This document shows, piece after piece, positions 35,927-45,830 of a DNA stretch of 64,000 nt; position 1 is the first letter of the stretch; each line of letters starts with the position of its first letter. The notes under the pieces were generated by a model. The model saw only the letters and a program-made list of their open reading frames with translations. It had not been told where the DNA came from and did no database searches. Source of the DNA: Caproicibacterium sp. BJN0003 (GTDB lineage: Bacteria; Bacillota; Clostridia; Oscillospirales; Acutalibacteraceae); contig NZ_CP111108.1 of NCBI RefSeq assembly GCF_026314295.1, forward strand, positions 310,001 to 374,000. The letters run 5' to 3'. The translations under genes were made by a program, and so were the position numbers.

Positions 35927-37279
35927 TTACATTTTACGATAGCGATGAACTTTTCGCTTCGCAGTTTTCTTTTGATGACTGAGCAGTGTTAAAACGATGT
36001 AGACGATAATTAGCACCGCCAAAATAGCGGCAATCAAAACGAACCAGCGGGAAGTAACAATCCGTTTGGCAAGCGTAATAATATGAACCCATTCACTGCG
36101 GTCGACACTTTCGCTGGAAACCAGATTGACAGAACCAATTTCTTCTCCGTTATAAACCAGTTTTGCTGTTCCAACTTGGTCTCCACGTTTTACCGGTGCT
36201 GCAACCGATTGCGGTAAATTCGGCACAATTTGTACATTGCTTGGGTCAACATCATTTGGAAGAATAGCAGATACCGTTGTTTCAGGGCTTAGGAGCAGAT
36301 GGTCTTTGTTCCACGCATAGTCGAGCGGAACCTCCATGGTTGCCTGCGAAGCGGACAAAACCTGTTTTAGCTGAAAGTTCTTATAGGCCCAGCGATATAG
36401 CTGACGGGTATCAAGCATTTCTTGGTGAATAACAGCTCCACTGCTGTCTGTACCGGGACTTTTGGTATTCATCATTACACACAGATAGGAGATCCCTTCT
36501 GCCCGGGCTGAACTTACCAGGCAATAGCCAGCTTCATCAGTATGTCCGGTTTTGATGCCCCGTGCGTATTGATAGTAATAAGCAGTGGCACCAATCAGGT
36601 TCTGATTAATGAGGAAGTTGGTGGAATCTACCCAGGTGCTAGTTCCTTTGCGGGGGCCATCTTTAATGGTAAAGGTATATCGAAGAGTATTTGTGATCTC
36701 ATCAAAATAGTTCATCTTCATTGCGTACTGTGCGATCTTTGCGAGATCGGATGCAGTTGTATAATGGTTTTCATCCTGTAAGCCATGGGGATTCATAAAA
36801 TGTGTATTGGTGCAGCCTAGATCCTGCGCTTTTTGGTTCATCATATCGACGAATTTTTGAATATCTCCGCCGCCGACGTAAGTCGCGAGTGCAACTGCCG
36901 CATCATTGCCGGAGGGTACCATCATGCAGTAAAGCAAATCGTGAGCGGATAAAACATCGCCGACTTTTAAACCAGCAAGAGAACTGCCGGATCCCGTAAG
37001 AGTATCCGACATTTGTTGTGTAAAAGTAATCATCGTATTATCAAGGTCAGGAATATTTTCAACAGCGATGATGTAGGTCATAATTTTAGTGGTAGAGGCG
37101 GGGTAGACCTTAGCATCCGGCTGCTTAGAATAGATGGTCGTATTTGTATCCAAATTGATCATCAAAACAGACTGCGCTTGTGGCTCAAAATCGGGAGAAA
37201 ACGCAGCATTTGCTGAGATCGTACAGAAAAAGACTGTAAAGATGATGAAAAGAGGAAGGAGGAAACTCCGTTTCTTCAT
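35927..37279 (-). CDS. D-alanyl-D-alanine carboxypeptidase (DacF/PBP5-type)
   Basis: The 450-residue low-molecular-weight PBP removes the terminal D-Ala from stem peptides. It has a signal peptide (cleavage near ANA, about 26), then the three motifs of S11 peptidases: STTK (Ser62, Lys65), SGN (PSGND), and KTG (KTGHT). A PBP5-like C-terminal domain follows. A C-terminal membrane helix with a basic tail (about 415-450) anchors it outside. The long anchor differs from the amphipathic helix of PBP5. Confidence 0.93.
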   Translation of the reverse strand: MKKRSFLLPLFIIFTVFFCTISANAAFSPDFEPQAQSVLMINLDTNTTIYSKQPDAKVYPASTTKIMTYIIAVENIPDLDNTMITFTQQMSDTLTGSGSSLAGLKVGDVLSAHDLLYCMMVPSGNDAAVALATYVGGGDIQKFVDMMNQKAQDLGCTNTHFMNPHGLQDENHYTTASDLAKIAQYAMKMNYFDEITNTLRYTFTIKDGPRKGTSTWVDSTNFLINQNLIGATAYYYQYARGIKTGHTDEAGYCLVSSARAEGISYLCVMMNTKSPGTDSSGAVIHQEMLDTRQLYRWAYKNFQLKQVLSASQATMEVPLDYAWNKDHLLLSPETTVSAILPNDVDPSNVQIVPNLPQSVAAPVKRGDQVGTAKLVYNGEEIGSVNLVSSESVDRSEWVHIITLAKRIVTSRWFVLIAAILAVLIIVYIVLTLLSHQKKTAKRKVHRYRKM

Positions 37280-37396
37280 AGAACTTTTGCCTCCAATGTG
37301 ATAAAATAAAAATTAATAATATTTAGTATACCAGTATTTCGAGAAAAAGGAAAGTATGAAACAAGGATTTTTCAGAGAGAATGGAGGAAACACCAA

Positions 37397-38542
37397 ATGA
37401 AAATTCTGCATACGGCAGATTGGCATCTTGGAAAGAGCCTATACGGAAGATCCCTTCTGGAAGATCAGAAATGGTTTTTAAATTCGTTTTTATTACCTTT
37501 GCTGGAGCGAGAGCACCCAGATGCCCTTGTTGTAGCTGGAGATCTTTTTGATCGGCAGGTGCCGCCCGTAGAAGCCATTACGCTGCTGGATGATTTTTAT
37601 ACGCAGCTTCATAAAATGGGGATTCCGTTGATTGCAGTTGCAGGGAATCATGACAGCGCAAAACGATTGTCTCTTGGGAGCACTCTTTTAAGAGAAAGCG
37701 GAATTATTTTGGCAACTCGTCCGGAAGAGCTTTTTCATCCGATAGAACTCACAACCGCATCGGGAAAAATTTGCTTTTGGACCCTGCCATTCTGTGAACC
37801 CGCACAGATAAGGGAGTTGTTGGGGCAGGAAGAAATTCATTCTATGGATGAAGCATTTCGTGCGATGATCGAAAAAGTGGAGCCAAAAGAAGATGCCGTG
37901 AATGTTTTGGTGACGCATTGCTTTGCGGCGGGAGGACAGATCGGTGCCAGTGAAAGTCCGGCATTTGTGGGCGGGAGCGCACAGGTAGGAACGGATCTGT
38001 TCGAAAAATTTGATTATACGGCTTTAGGACATCTTCATGGGCCGCAAAAAGCGGGCAAAGGACGATATTCCGGTTCACCGCTCACCTATTCTTTTGATGA
38101 AGCGAATCAGAAAAAATCGGTGACCATGGTAGAATGGAAAAATGGAGGACAAGAGATTACGGAAATTCCGGTTTGCCCGCCCAACAAAGTCCGGGTGATT
38201 TCTGGAGATTTTGAGGAACTTTTGGAAGAAGCCAAAGAAAATCCAAGTGAAGATTACCTTTTTGCCGAGCTTTGTGATACAAAACCGATTTATTTGCCGC
38301 TTGACCAGCTGCGCCCCTATTATCCAAACCTTCTTGGACTTTCGAGTCAATGGCTTCTTTCCAAAGGAGAAGGAGATAATCAGAAATTGCGGGAACAGAT
38401 TCATCACAGAGCGGATGATTTGACGATTTTTGAGGAATTTATGGAACAAATCTGCGGAATAGAGGCAGATGAAGAAGATAAAAAATTGATTCAGAAAATG
38501 CTTCGCATAGATTTAGAAGAAGAGGAGGAGAAAGCCGAATGA
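37397..38542 (+). CDS. sbcD: exonuclease SbcD (Mre11-type nuclease)
   Basis: SbcD is the nuclease of the SbcCD complex, which opens hairpins and processes DNA ends. The 381-residue protein shows the metallophosphoesterase motifs TADWHLGK, VVAGDLFDRQ, AVAGNHDSAKR, VTHCFAAGG and ALGHLHGPQ. ATG 37397 follows GGAGG. It overlaps sbcC by ATGA. Confidence 0.96.
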   Translation: MKILHTADWHLGKSLYGRSLLEDQKWFLNSFLLPLLEREHPDALVVAGDLFDRQVPPVEAITLLDDFYTQLHKMGIPLIAVAGNHDSAKRLSLGSTLLRESGIILATRPEELFHPIELTTASGKICFWTLPFCEPAQIRELLGQEEIHSMDEAFRAMIEKVEPKEDAVNVLVTHCFAAGGQIGASESPAFVGGSAQVGTDLFEKFDYTALGHLHGPQKAGKGRYSGSPLTYSFDEANQKKSVTMVEWKNGGQEITEIPVCPPNKVRVISGDFEELLEEAKENPSEDYLFAELCDTKPIYLPLDQLRPYYPNLLGLSSQWLLSKGEGDNQKLREQIHHRADDLTIFEEFMEQICGIEADEEDKKLIQKMLRIDLEEEEEKAE

Positions 38543-40962
38543 AAGCACTTTTTTTGCGTATGAAGGCATTCGGCTGCTATCTGCACGAAACCAGTCTTAA
38601 CTTTGAAAGTCTCGGGGAGCACCCGCTGTTTTTGATTACCGGAAATACCGGCGGCGGAAAGACGACAATTTTGGATGCAATGTGCTTTGCACTTTATGGA
38701 AAAGCAACCGGAGGGCAACGCAGTTGGGATAGTATGCGCAGCCTTTCCGCTGCGATGAAAGAGGAGACCTTTGTGGAATTTACGTTTGCTCTTTCAGGAA
38801 AAGTCTATAAATTTTATCGTGAACAAAAACATTATGCCGGGCGCGGTACCGGAGAGGAAAAGATCAAAGAGACAAACGAGTGCTGGACGAAAGATAATAC
38901 AGGAGAGTGGAAGCTGCTGGAATCTGGTTCTGACAAAGCAATTCGGGAATGGGCGGAAAAGCTTTTGGGATTAAATTGTGAGCAGTTTTCTCAGGTTGTA
39001 GTGTTGCCGCAGGGCGATTTTCTGCGGCTTTTAATGTCCAATTCCATGAAAAAGGCTTCGTTGCTGCAAACCCTTTTTCATGCGGGAAAATGGAAAATCC
39101 TGACGCAGAGAATGAGGGAAAAGGAACGTGCACTTTCTCGGGAAGCAGGAGAAAATTTAGCGTCTAAAAATTCTATTTTGGAACGGGAATCTTCTTCTAG
39201 CGGAGAGGAACTGGGAAATTTCTGTAAAGAACAAAAAATTAAGATCAGCGAACTGATTAAAGAACATGAAAAAGCGCAGACAGAACTTGAGAGACAGAAT
39301 CGTGCATATCAACTGGCGTCTGCCCTCGATACTTCTCAGAAAATGTTAGTTAGCTGCCGCAAAGAGCAGGAAGAATCCTCTCAGCGAGCAAAAAATGCGG
39401 CAGAGAAAAAGAGGCAGGCGGAAGCTTTTTTACCAAAGGCAGAAGAAGCAAGAAAAAAGGCAGATTCTCTGAGGGAAAAGCGAGGCAGTCTCCGGATGGC
39501 TTTGGAAGGAGTCAACAGACTGCAGTCCGTTGAAGAACATTGTCAAAAGCTAAAAAAGCAGGTAGAGGAACAGAGAAAAGTAAAAGAGGCAGCGGAAAAA
39601 GAATGGAATGAAACCTCGGCTAGATGTGAAAAGGGAAACGCTTACATTGAAAAAATGAGTGAGACAGCTTCTTTTCTGCCGTCTTTATCAGTTCAAATAG
39701 AACAGGAGATTAATAAAAATGCAGCGGCGGCGGTAGCAATTCATCTTGAAAAGGGAAAACCATGCCCGGTCTGTGGCTCTTTAGAGCACCCCATTCCTGC
39801 AGAACCTTCGATGATTTTGCAGGCGCTCATAAAGCGTCGGAAGGAGACCGAAGAGGCTGTAGAAAAGCTCCAAAAAGCGCGTAAGAAATTAAAGCAGTTG
39901 GAGCAGGAACGGGAAAAAGCCCGGGATCTGGTACAGTCGGCAGAAAAAGAACAGAATCTGCTCGGGCAGTCTTTAGCGGCAGAAGAAGCAAAAATTGAAG
40001 AGCTTTCTAAAACGGTGCAGGGGAATTCTTCGGCAGCAGAATTAAAATCCGTTTTGGAGGAAATAGAAAGATCAATTTCTGACTGTGAAAAGATGGAAAA
40101 AAAGATTACGGAGCGGATGCAGTTGGCGCAGCGTTCCATGGCAGCGGCGGCAGCTGCACTGGAAAGTGCAAAAAAAGCGTTCTTGAGTGCACAGGAAACA
40201 GACCGCAGAGCACTAGAAGCATATCATATGGCTTACGGAGAACAGGCAGAGCGCCCGAATGTTGAAGCGATTGGAAAGACTCGAAAAGAAGCACAGGATC
40301 ATGTGGCTGAACTTTCAGCTCAAAAGGGTGCCGCACTAGAACGGCTGCAGAGTGCGGAAAAGTCTTTGGAGCAGTTAAAGCAGTTGGAAACACAAGGCGA
40401 AAAGCTTCAGGAGCAGTATGCAAGAGTAAGCCGCCTTGCTAAGTTGCTTTCGGGAGATTCTGCAATGAAAATACCCATTCAGAATTTTGTATTGGGTGTA
40501 ATGTTGGACGAAATTCTGCAGAGTGCAAACCTCTTTTTTGCTGATCTTTCCGGAAATCGTTATCAGCTGATTCGAGCGACAGAAGAAAGCAATGGGAATG
40601 CAAGGGGCGGGCTTGACTTACGCGTTCTGGATGCCGCGGCAGGCGGAGCAAGAGAAGTAGCAACGCTTTCGGGCGGAGAGCTTTTTCTAGCATCTCTTTC
40701 GCTGGCATTTGGGCTTTCCGATGTGGTGCAGAGCACCTCCGGCAGTGTTCGTTTGGATTCCATTTTTATTGATGAGGGATTTGGAAGTTTGGATCAGGAG
40801 ACGCTGGATACCGCTATGAATGCGCTTTTGCGCCTTCAGCAGAGCGGCCGAACGGTAGGAATCATTTCTCATGTGACCGAATTAGAGAGTGCAATTCCCC
40901 TACAGGTAAGGGTCGGAAAACTTTCTGATGGGACAGGAACTTTATGTGTAAAAACTTTATAA
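38539..40962 (+). CDS. sbcC: exonuclease SbcC (Rad50-type ATPase)
   Basis: An SMC-like ATPase partner of SbcD. The head is formed by Walker A GNTGGGKTTILDAM near the N terminus, with the C-terminal signature LSGGELFLASLS and Walker B SIFIDEGFGSLD. Long coiled coils flank a zinc hook CPVC (residues 409-412). At 807 residues it is shorter than E. coli SbcC (about 1050), mainly in the coiled coils. A bidirectional terminator follows. Confidence 0.95.
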   Translation: MKALFLRMKAFGCYLHETSLNFESLGEHPLFLITGNTGGGKTTILDAMCFALYGKATGGQRSWDSMRSLSAAMKEETFVEFTFALSGKVYKFYREQKHYAGRGTGEEKIKETNECWTKDNTGEWKLLESGSDKAIREWAEKLLGLNCEQFSQVVVLPQGDFLRLLMSNSMKKASLLQTLFHAGKWKILTQRMREKERALSREAGENLASKNSILERESSSSGEELGNFCKEQKIKISELIKEHEKAQTELERQNRAYQLASALDTSQKMLVSCRKEQEESSQRAKNAAEKKRQAEAFLPKAEEARKKADSLREKRGSLRMALEGVNRLQSVEEHCQKLKKQVEEQRKVKEAAEKEWNETSARCEKGNAYIEKMSETASFLPSLSVQIEQEINKNAAAAVAIHLEKGKPCPVCGSLEHPIPAEPSMILQALIKRRKETEEAVEKLQKARKKLKQLEQEREKARDLVQSAEKEQNLLGQSLAAEEAKIEELSKTVQGNSSAAELKSVLEEIERSISDCEKMEKKITERMQLAQRSMAAAAAALESAKKAFLSAQETDRRALEAYHMAYGEQAERPNVEAIGKTRKEAQDHVAELSAQKGAALERLQSAEKSLEQLKQLETQGEKLQEQYARVSRLAKLLSGDSAMKIPIQNFVLGVMLDEILQSANLFFADLSGNRYQLIRATEESNGNARGGLDLRVLDAAAGGAREVATLSGGELFLASLSLAFGLSDVVQSTSGSVRLDSIFIDEGFGSLDQETLDTAMNALLRLQQSGRTVGIISHVTELESAIPLQVRVGKLSDGTGTLCVKTL

Positions 40963-40973
40963 ACATAAAAAAC

Positions 40974-41005
40974 GGGCTGCCAAAGATTTTGGGCAGTCCA
41001 TTTTT
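40974..41005. terminator. bidirectional terminator between sbcC and recG
   Basis: GGGCTGCC and GGCAGTCC arms with a 10-base loop; T-rich on the right and A-rich on the left, so it can serve both convergent transcripts. Confidence 0.8.
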
Positions 41006-41022
41006 ATGATTTTTCATTTATT

Positions 41023-43047
41023 TTAAGAAGACTCAAGAGATTGGAAAAGAAGCCGCACTTCTGCGCAAAGACCGCGGTGATCTTCATTTTTAAGCTCAGG
41101 ATCTTCCGCTAAAAGAGAGCGGGCAATCGTTTGCGTTCGCTTGAGAACTGCCAAATCGGTGTTGATGTCGGCGATTTTTAATTGAGGAAGACCATGCTGT
41201 CGGTCTCCAAAGAAATCTCCGGGGCCACGCAGCTTTAAATCCCGGTCGGCGATCTCAAAGCCGTCCTGCGTTTCGCACATTGCCTTCATCCTTGCCTGTG
41301 CATTATCGTTTTGCGCGTCGGAAATTAAAATACAATAAGATTGAAATTTACCGCGCCCGACTCGTCCGCGCAGCTGATGCAGCTGTGAAAGCCCATACTG
41401 TTCTGCATTCTCAATCAGCATAACGGTTGCATTCGGAACATCTACGCCAACTTCTACGACGGTTGTTGAGACAAGAATATCAAGGTTTCCGGCAGAAAAA
41501 TCTTCCATGATTTTATCTTTTTCTGTTGCTTTCATTCGCCCATGAAGAGCACCGATTCGGCAGGAAGGCAGTTCCTTTTTTAGCTTTTTTGCATATCCTG
41601 TGACGCTGGCTTTTTCGCTCCCGTCCTCAATCATGGGACAGATCACATAGCATTGCCGATGAAGCTTTACCTGCTTTTCCAAAAAACCGATTGCACGCCG
41701 ACGTTTGTCTCCGGTAATCCAAAAGGTTTTTATTTTTTGTCTGCCGGGAGGAAGTTCGTCAATCACTGAAAGGTCTAAGTCTCCATAAATAATAAGCGCC
41801 AGTGTCCTTGGAATCGGCGTTGCACTCATGACAAGCACATGGGTGCCTTTTGATTTTTCTGCAAGTTCCGCCCTTTGCCGAACCCCGAACCGGTGCTGCT
41901 CGTCCGTGATGACAAGGCCGAGATTTTGGAACTGCACATCCTGCGTGAGAATTGCATGGGTACCGATCAAAACATCAATTTCTCCCGAAAGCAGGGCGGA
42001 TTTTATTTCTCGTTTTTCTTTTGCTTTCATCGAGCCGGTCAAAAGGCCAACTCGAATTCCACATCTCCCGAGAAGGGGAGAAAGCGAAGCAAAATGCTGA
42101 TGGGCAAGAATATCGGTCGGGACCATCAGCGCCGATTGAATCTTATTTTTCGCCATTGTATGGCAAAGCGCAGCTGCAACAACGGTTTTACCACTGCCAA
42201 CGTCACCTTGAATCAGACGATTCATTGGATTTCCGCTCATTAAATCCGCAATCGATTCTTCTACGGCGCGTTTTTGCGCATTGGTAGGGGAAAAGGGAAG
42301 AAGACCCCAAAATTCCTTTGTGTATTCAGCCTTGACACAAAATTTGCTCTTTTCGCGGGTATGGCTTTTCATAGAAAGAAGCCCTAATTGCAGCACAAGA
42401 AGTTCTTCAAAAATTAGCCGTCTGCGTGCAGTTTCCATGGATTCGGTGTCTTTGGGGCAATGAATATTTTCGAGAGCAAACCGCAGATAGCAGAGTCCTT
42501 CTTCCTTGCGCAGAGGAGAGGGAATTGGATCTTTGATCGTTTCCGGCAGCAGGCGCAAAGCTTCGCGGACTGCGTTTTCGATCATACGGCTGGTGAGACC
42601 CTTTGTCTGCGGATAGATTGGCCGAAGCCCTGTACAGCGTTCTTCTAAAAGAAATGCAGGAGAAGCCATTTCTTTGTGCCCGAAATTTTCCGTTACTTTT
42701 CCGTAGAAAATATAGGTGCTGTCAGGAATCAAAAGGTGTGGAATATAGGGATTATTAAAAAAGGTCAGATTCAGAATCCCAGTTTCATCTTCTGCAGTGC
42801 CCTTAATCAGAATCATTCCGCCATGAACCCGGACAGGAGAACCAATCGAAGAAACTGTTGCCCGAATGGCACAAACAGTCCCTGGAACAGCATCAGAAAC
42901 GGTAGAACGGTGGTTCCAATCTTCATAGGTACGTGGATAAAGGCGCAATAAAGCGCCGACAGAAAGCGCTCCGATTTTTTGGAAAAGAGGAGCACGTTTT
43001 TTGCCGACGCCTTTTAAATTTGAAATTGGAACCGAAAAAAGAGACAC
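41023..43047 (-). CDS. recG: ATP-dependent DNA helicase RecG
   Basis: RecG remodels stalled forks and Holliday junctions. The protein has a wedge/OB domain (N-terminal third) followed by helicase domains with QGDVGSGKTVVAAAL (Walker A), DEQHRFG (motif II), VMSATPIPRT (III), and the TRG-like region QLRGRVGRG. I chose GTG 43047, giving 674 residues beginning SLFSVPISNLKGVG, as in other RecG. TTG 43059 would add four residues but has no proper spacing to a ribosome site. It is last in the rny-ymdB-fakA-recG order. Confidence 0.93.
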   Translation of the reverse strand: MSLFSVPISNLKGVGKKRAPLFQKIGALSVGALLRLYPRTYEDWNHRSTVSDAVPGTVCAIRATVSSIGSPVRVHGGMILIKGTAEDETGILNLTFFNNPYIPHLLIPDSTYIFYGKVTENFGHKEMASPAFLLEERCTGLRPIYPQTKGLTSRMIENAVREALRLLPETIKDPIPSPLRKEEGLCYLRFALENIHCPKDTESMETARRRLIFEELLVLQLGLLSMKSHTREKSKFCVKAEYTKEFWGLLPFSPTNAQKRAVEESIADLMSGNPMNRLIQGDVGSGKTVVAAALCHTMAKNKIQSALMVPTDILAHQHFASLSPLLGRCGIRVGLLTGSMKAKEKREIKSALLSGEIDVLIGTHAILTQDVQFQNLGLVITDEQHRFGVRQRAELAEKSKGTHVLVMSATPIPRTLALIIYGDLDLSVIDELPPGRQKIKTFWITGDKRRRAIGFLEKQVKLHRQCYVICPMIEDGSEKASVTGYAKKLKKELPSCRIGALHGRMKATEKDKIMEDFSAGNLDILVSTTVVEVGVDVPNATVMLIENAEQYGLSQLHQLRGRVGRGKFQSYCILISDAQNDNAQARMKAMCETQDGFEIADRDLKLRGPGDFFGDRQHGLPQLKIADINTDLAVLKRTQTIARSLLAEDPELKNEDHRGLCAEVRLLFQSLESS

Positions 43048-43084
43048 GAAAAACCCCAACCTTTTTGGTGGTTTTCAATTGGAA

Positions 43085-44764
43085 TTATTCAACTGAAATG
43101 ATAAAGTAATAAACCGGCTGACCACCGTTTACTAAAGTGACTTCAATATCGGAACTTACATGGGATTTGATGCGGTTATAAGCATCATTTGCCTGCTCTT
43201 CGGTTACATCCTGGCCATAGATAATGGTGATAAAGGAGGTAGCACGATTTACCATGGAGCGGGTTAATTTGCTGCAAGTATGAACATAATCTTTTTCAAT
43301 CAGCTTCATTTTGCCGTTTTCAAGGCCAAGAATGTCGCCTTGTTTCATCTTATGGCCACCGAACTCACTATCACGAGCGGCAAAAGTAACCATGCCGGTA
43401 TTTACATTCCCGGCAGCTTCCATCATTTTAACGGAATTTTCTTCCGTAGTGGATTCCGGATCATAAGAAAGCATGGCAGAAAGTCCCTGTGGAATCGTGC
43501 GGGTGGGCAAAACAATAACTTTACGGTCGGTGACGAGCGGAATGCACTGTTCAGCGGCCATAATAATATTTTTGTTATTCGGCAGAATCATAACATTTTT
43601 GGCCGGAGTTGCTTTGACAGCTTCCAAAATGTCTTCTGTACTGGGATTCATCGTTTGACCGCCGCTTACAACATGAGTGCATCCAAGATCTTTAAAGAGG
43701 GTTGCGAGTCCTTCTCCTGCAGCTACAGAAATAAATCCGATTTCTTCCGTAGGTTCTACAGATTTCAACTCTGCTTTTTTGAGTTCTTCTTTTTTAGCAG
43801 CTTCTGTCGCCTGTGCTTTGCGGTGCTGTTCTTTCATGTTGTCAACTTTTACAGTCAATAGCTGACCAAAGACAAGAGCAGCTTCCAAAGCGTTTCCTGG
43901 ATCTTCTGTATGCACATGAACTTTGATGATCTCATCGTCTGAAACCACTACAACACAGTCGCCCATGGTTTCGAGGAAAGTACGAAGTTCTTCTGGGTCT
44001 TTCTGAATCTCGGGATTACGCCCAACAATAAATTCGGTGCAATAAGTGTAGTGAATTTCCTGATCAAATTCAGCTGCAGCATTGCGGAAGAAATCATCGC
44101 TTAGAGAAGCAGAAGCGTTTTTTTCCTCTTCATCCCCATCGTTTTCGATGATGACGCCGTCACGGAAAACACTCATCATGCCTTCAAAAATATAGCAGAG
44201 CCCTTTTCCGCCTGCATCCACAACACCAGCTTTTTTAAGAACCGGTAAAAGTTCAGGCGTGTTTTCCAGAGCCTCTGCAGCGCCCTTACAAACGGCACTC
44301 CATACATAAACCGGATCATCATCGATTGCTGCGGCAGCTTTTCCTTTTTCGCAGGCAACGCGGGAGACGGTTAAGATTGTTCCTTCAGCCGGTTTCATGA
44401 CTGCTTTATAGGCAGCTTCCACACCGATTCCCAGTGCGTTGACAAGATCGCTTCCGCCAAGCGTGTCCATTCCTTCGGTTCCTTTTGAGAACCCACGGAA
44501 AAGCAAAGAAAGAATGACTCCGGAATTTCCACGGGCACCACGCAATAGAGCACTTGCTGCAATGTGGGTTACTTCGCCGGCTGTTTTTTCTTCTGTTACT
44601 TTTTCAAGTTCAGCGGCGGCATTTCCGATAGTCATAGACATATTGGTTCCGGTATCTCCATCGGGGACCGGAAAAATATTCAGTTTATCAATGCTGGATT
44701 TATGCTTTGCGATATTGTTCGCAGCTGAAATCATAGCGTTGCGAAGATCAGTTCCGTTGATCAT
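43085..44764 (-). CDS. fakA: DAK2/DegV-type fatty acid kinase subunit (FakA/YloV-like)
   Basis: The 559-residue kinase has an N-terminal DhaL/DAK2 nucleotide domain (FPVPDGDTGTNMSMT, RGARGNSGVILSLLFRG), a middle linker domain and a C-terminal FakB-interacting domain (VSGGQTMNPSTEDI, LPNNKNIIMAA). FakA phosphorylates fatty acids held by FakB. ATG 44764 has AGGAGT six bases upstream; the ATG at 44782 does not. The partner fakB is not in the window, and the usual Asp23-type yloU neighbour is absent. Confidence 0.92.
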   Translation of the reverse strand: MINGTDLRNAMISAANNIAKHKSSIDKLNIFPVPDGDTGTNMSMTIGNAAAELEKVTEEKTAGEVTHIAASALLRGARGNSGVILSLLFRGFSKGTEGMDTLGGSDLVNALGIGVEAAYKAVMKPAEGTILTVSRVACEKGKAAAAIDDDPVYVWSAVCKGAAEALENTPELLPVLKKAGVVDAGGKGLCYIFEGMMSVFRDGVIIENDGDEEEKNASASLSDDFFRNAAAEFDQEIHYTYCTEFIVGRNPEIQKDPEELRTFLETMGDCVVVVSDDEIIKVHVHTEDPGNALEAALVFGQLLTVKVDNMKEQHRKAQATEAAKKEELKKAELKSVEPTEEIGFISVAAGEGLATLFKDLGCTHVVSGGQTMNPSTEDILEAVKATPAKNVMILPNNKNIIMAAEQCIPLVTDRKVIVLPTRTIPQGLSAMLSYDPESTTEENSVKMMEAAGNVNTGMVTFAARDSEFGGHKMKQGDILGLENGKMKLIEKDYVHTCSKLTRSMVNRATSFITIIYGQDVTEEQANDAYNRIKSHVSSDIEVTLVNGGQPVYYFIISVE

Positions 44765-44902
44765 ATCGACACTCCTCTTCATAAGGCGGTTCAGACCGCT
44801 TCCATGCTTTTAATATCCAATATTATATCACAATCGATAAACGGATTCAACCTGAATCTTTTCCGCTGTGATGGGACAATATGTGTAAAAGATAAAACAC
44901 TT

Positions 44903-45670
44903 TTAAGTGAGCTCAATTCGCTCTGCAGAAAGGCAGCGCCCGGTTTTTTCATCGATGCCAAAGAGACATCCGTCCATTTTACAGGGACCTTCCTGCAAAA
45001 GATCAAAGCGAACCGGCATTTTGGTGCGGGCTTTCTCAATCGTCAGTTCCGGCTTGACTCCCAATACAGATTCGATCGTACCGGTCATTCCGAGGTCGGA
45101 AATATAGCCTGTGCCTTTTGGTAGCAGGCAGTCATCGGCTGTTTGAACATGAGTATGAGTTCCCCAAATTGCGCTGACTTTTCCATCCAGATAATAGGCG
45201 AGACTGCGCTTTTCTCCGGTTGCTTCTGCATGAAAATCCACCACGGTAATCTTAGGCGCATTTTTTAAAAGACGATCAGCACAATCATAGGGGGATTCCA
45301 AAGACTCCAGATAGACAACCCCCATTAAGTTGAGAACTCCCACCTGAATGCGGCCCATATCAACTACGGTAAATCCTCTTCCAGGAGCGGAAACCGGAAA
45401 GTTTGCGGGCCGCAAAAGCGTTTCACAGGTGTCATAAAGCTCATAGCTTTCTTTTCTGCGAAAACTGTGATTGCCGCCAGTAAGCACATCGACGCCGCTG
45501 TCAAAAAGATAGCGTGCAGAGGAAGGAGTCAGGCCATTGCCGTCGGCACTGTTTTCGCCGTTAGCAATTACCAGATCGATCCCTTTATATTTTTTAAAAG
45601 CGGGCAGTTTTTCCCGAAGAAATCGGCATCCAATACTGCCGACGACATCTCCGATTGCAAAAAGATTCAT
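44903..45670 (-). CDS. YmdB-family metallophosphoesterase
   Basis: The 255-residue protein belongs to the Firmicute YmdB phosphodiesterase family (not the E. coli macrodomain YmdB). It has AIGDVVGSIG, VIANGENSADG, TGGNHSF and the metal His pair in WGTHTHVQTAD. It begins at the ATG 45670 after GAGGAA. Bacillus YmdB hydrolyses 2',3'-cyclic nucleotides and lies next to rny, as here. That activity is family knowledge. Confidence 0.92.
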   Translation of the reverse strand: MNLFAIGDVVGSIGCRFLREKLPAFKKYKGIDLVIANGENSADGNGLTPSSARYLFDSGVDVLTGGNHSFRRKESYELYDTCETLLRPANFPVSAPGRGFTVVDMGRIQVGVLNLMGVVYLESLESPYDCADRLLKNAPKITVVDFHAEATGEKRSLAYYLDGKVSAIWGTHTHVQTADDCLLPKGTGYISDLGMTGTIESVLGVKPELTIEKARTKMPVRFDLLQEGPCKMDGCLFGIDEKTGRCLSAERIELT

Positions 45671-45757
45671 TTTAGAATTCCTCGATTCTATTTTCAACTG
45701 TTTCCTATTATGGCGGAAAAAATTCCAAAAGGCAAGAGCAGTGCAGCTTTAAAGCAT

Positions 45758-45790
45758 AAAAAACGCCCGTCTGAAAAGTCAGACAGGCGC
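45758..45790 (-). terminator. terminator after rny
   Basis: On the minus strand CGCCTGTCTGA pairs with TCAGACGGGCG, followed by TTTTTT. It lies between rny and the ymdB-like gene, so expression of the latter needs read-through or its own promoter. Confidence 0.85.
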
Positions 45791-45830
45791 AAGATTTCAA
45801 AAGAAAAGCATGCGGTTTAACCGCAAAAGT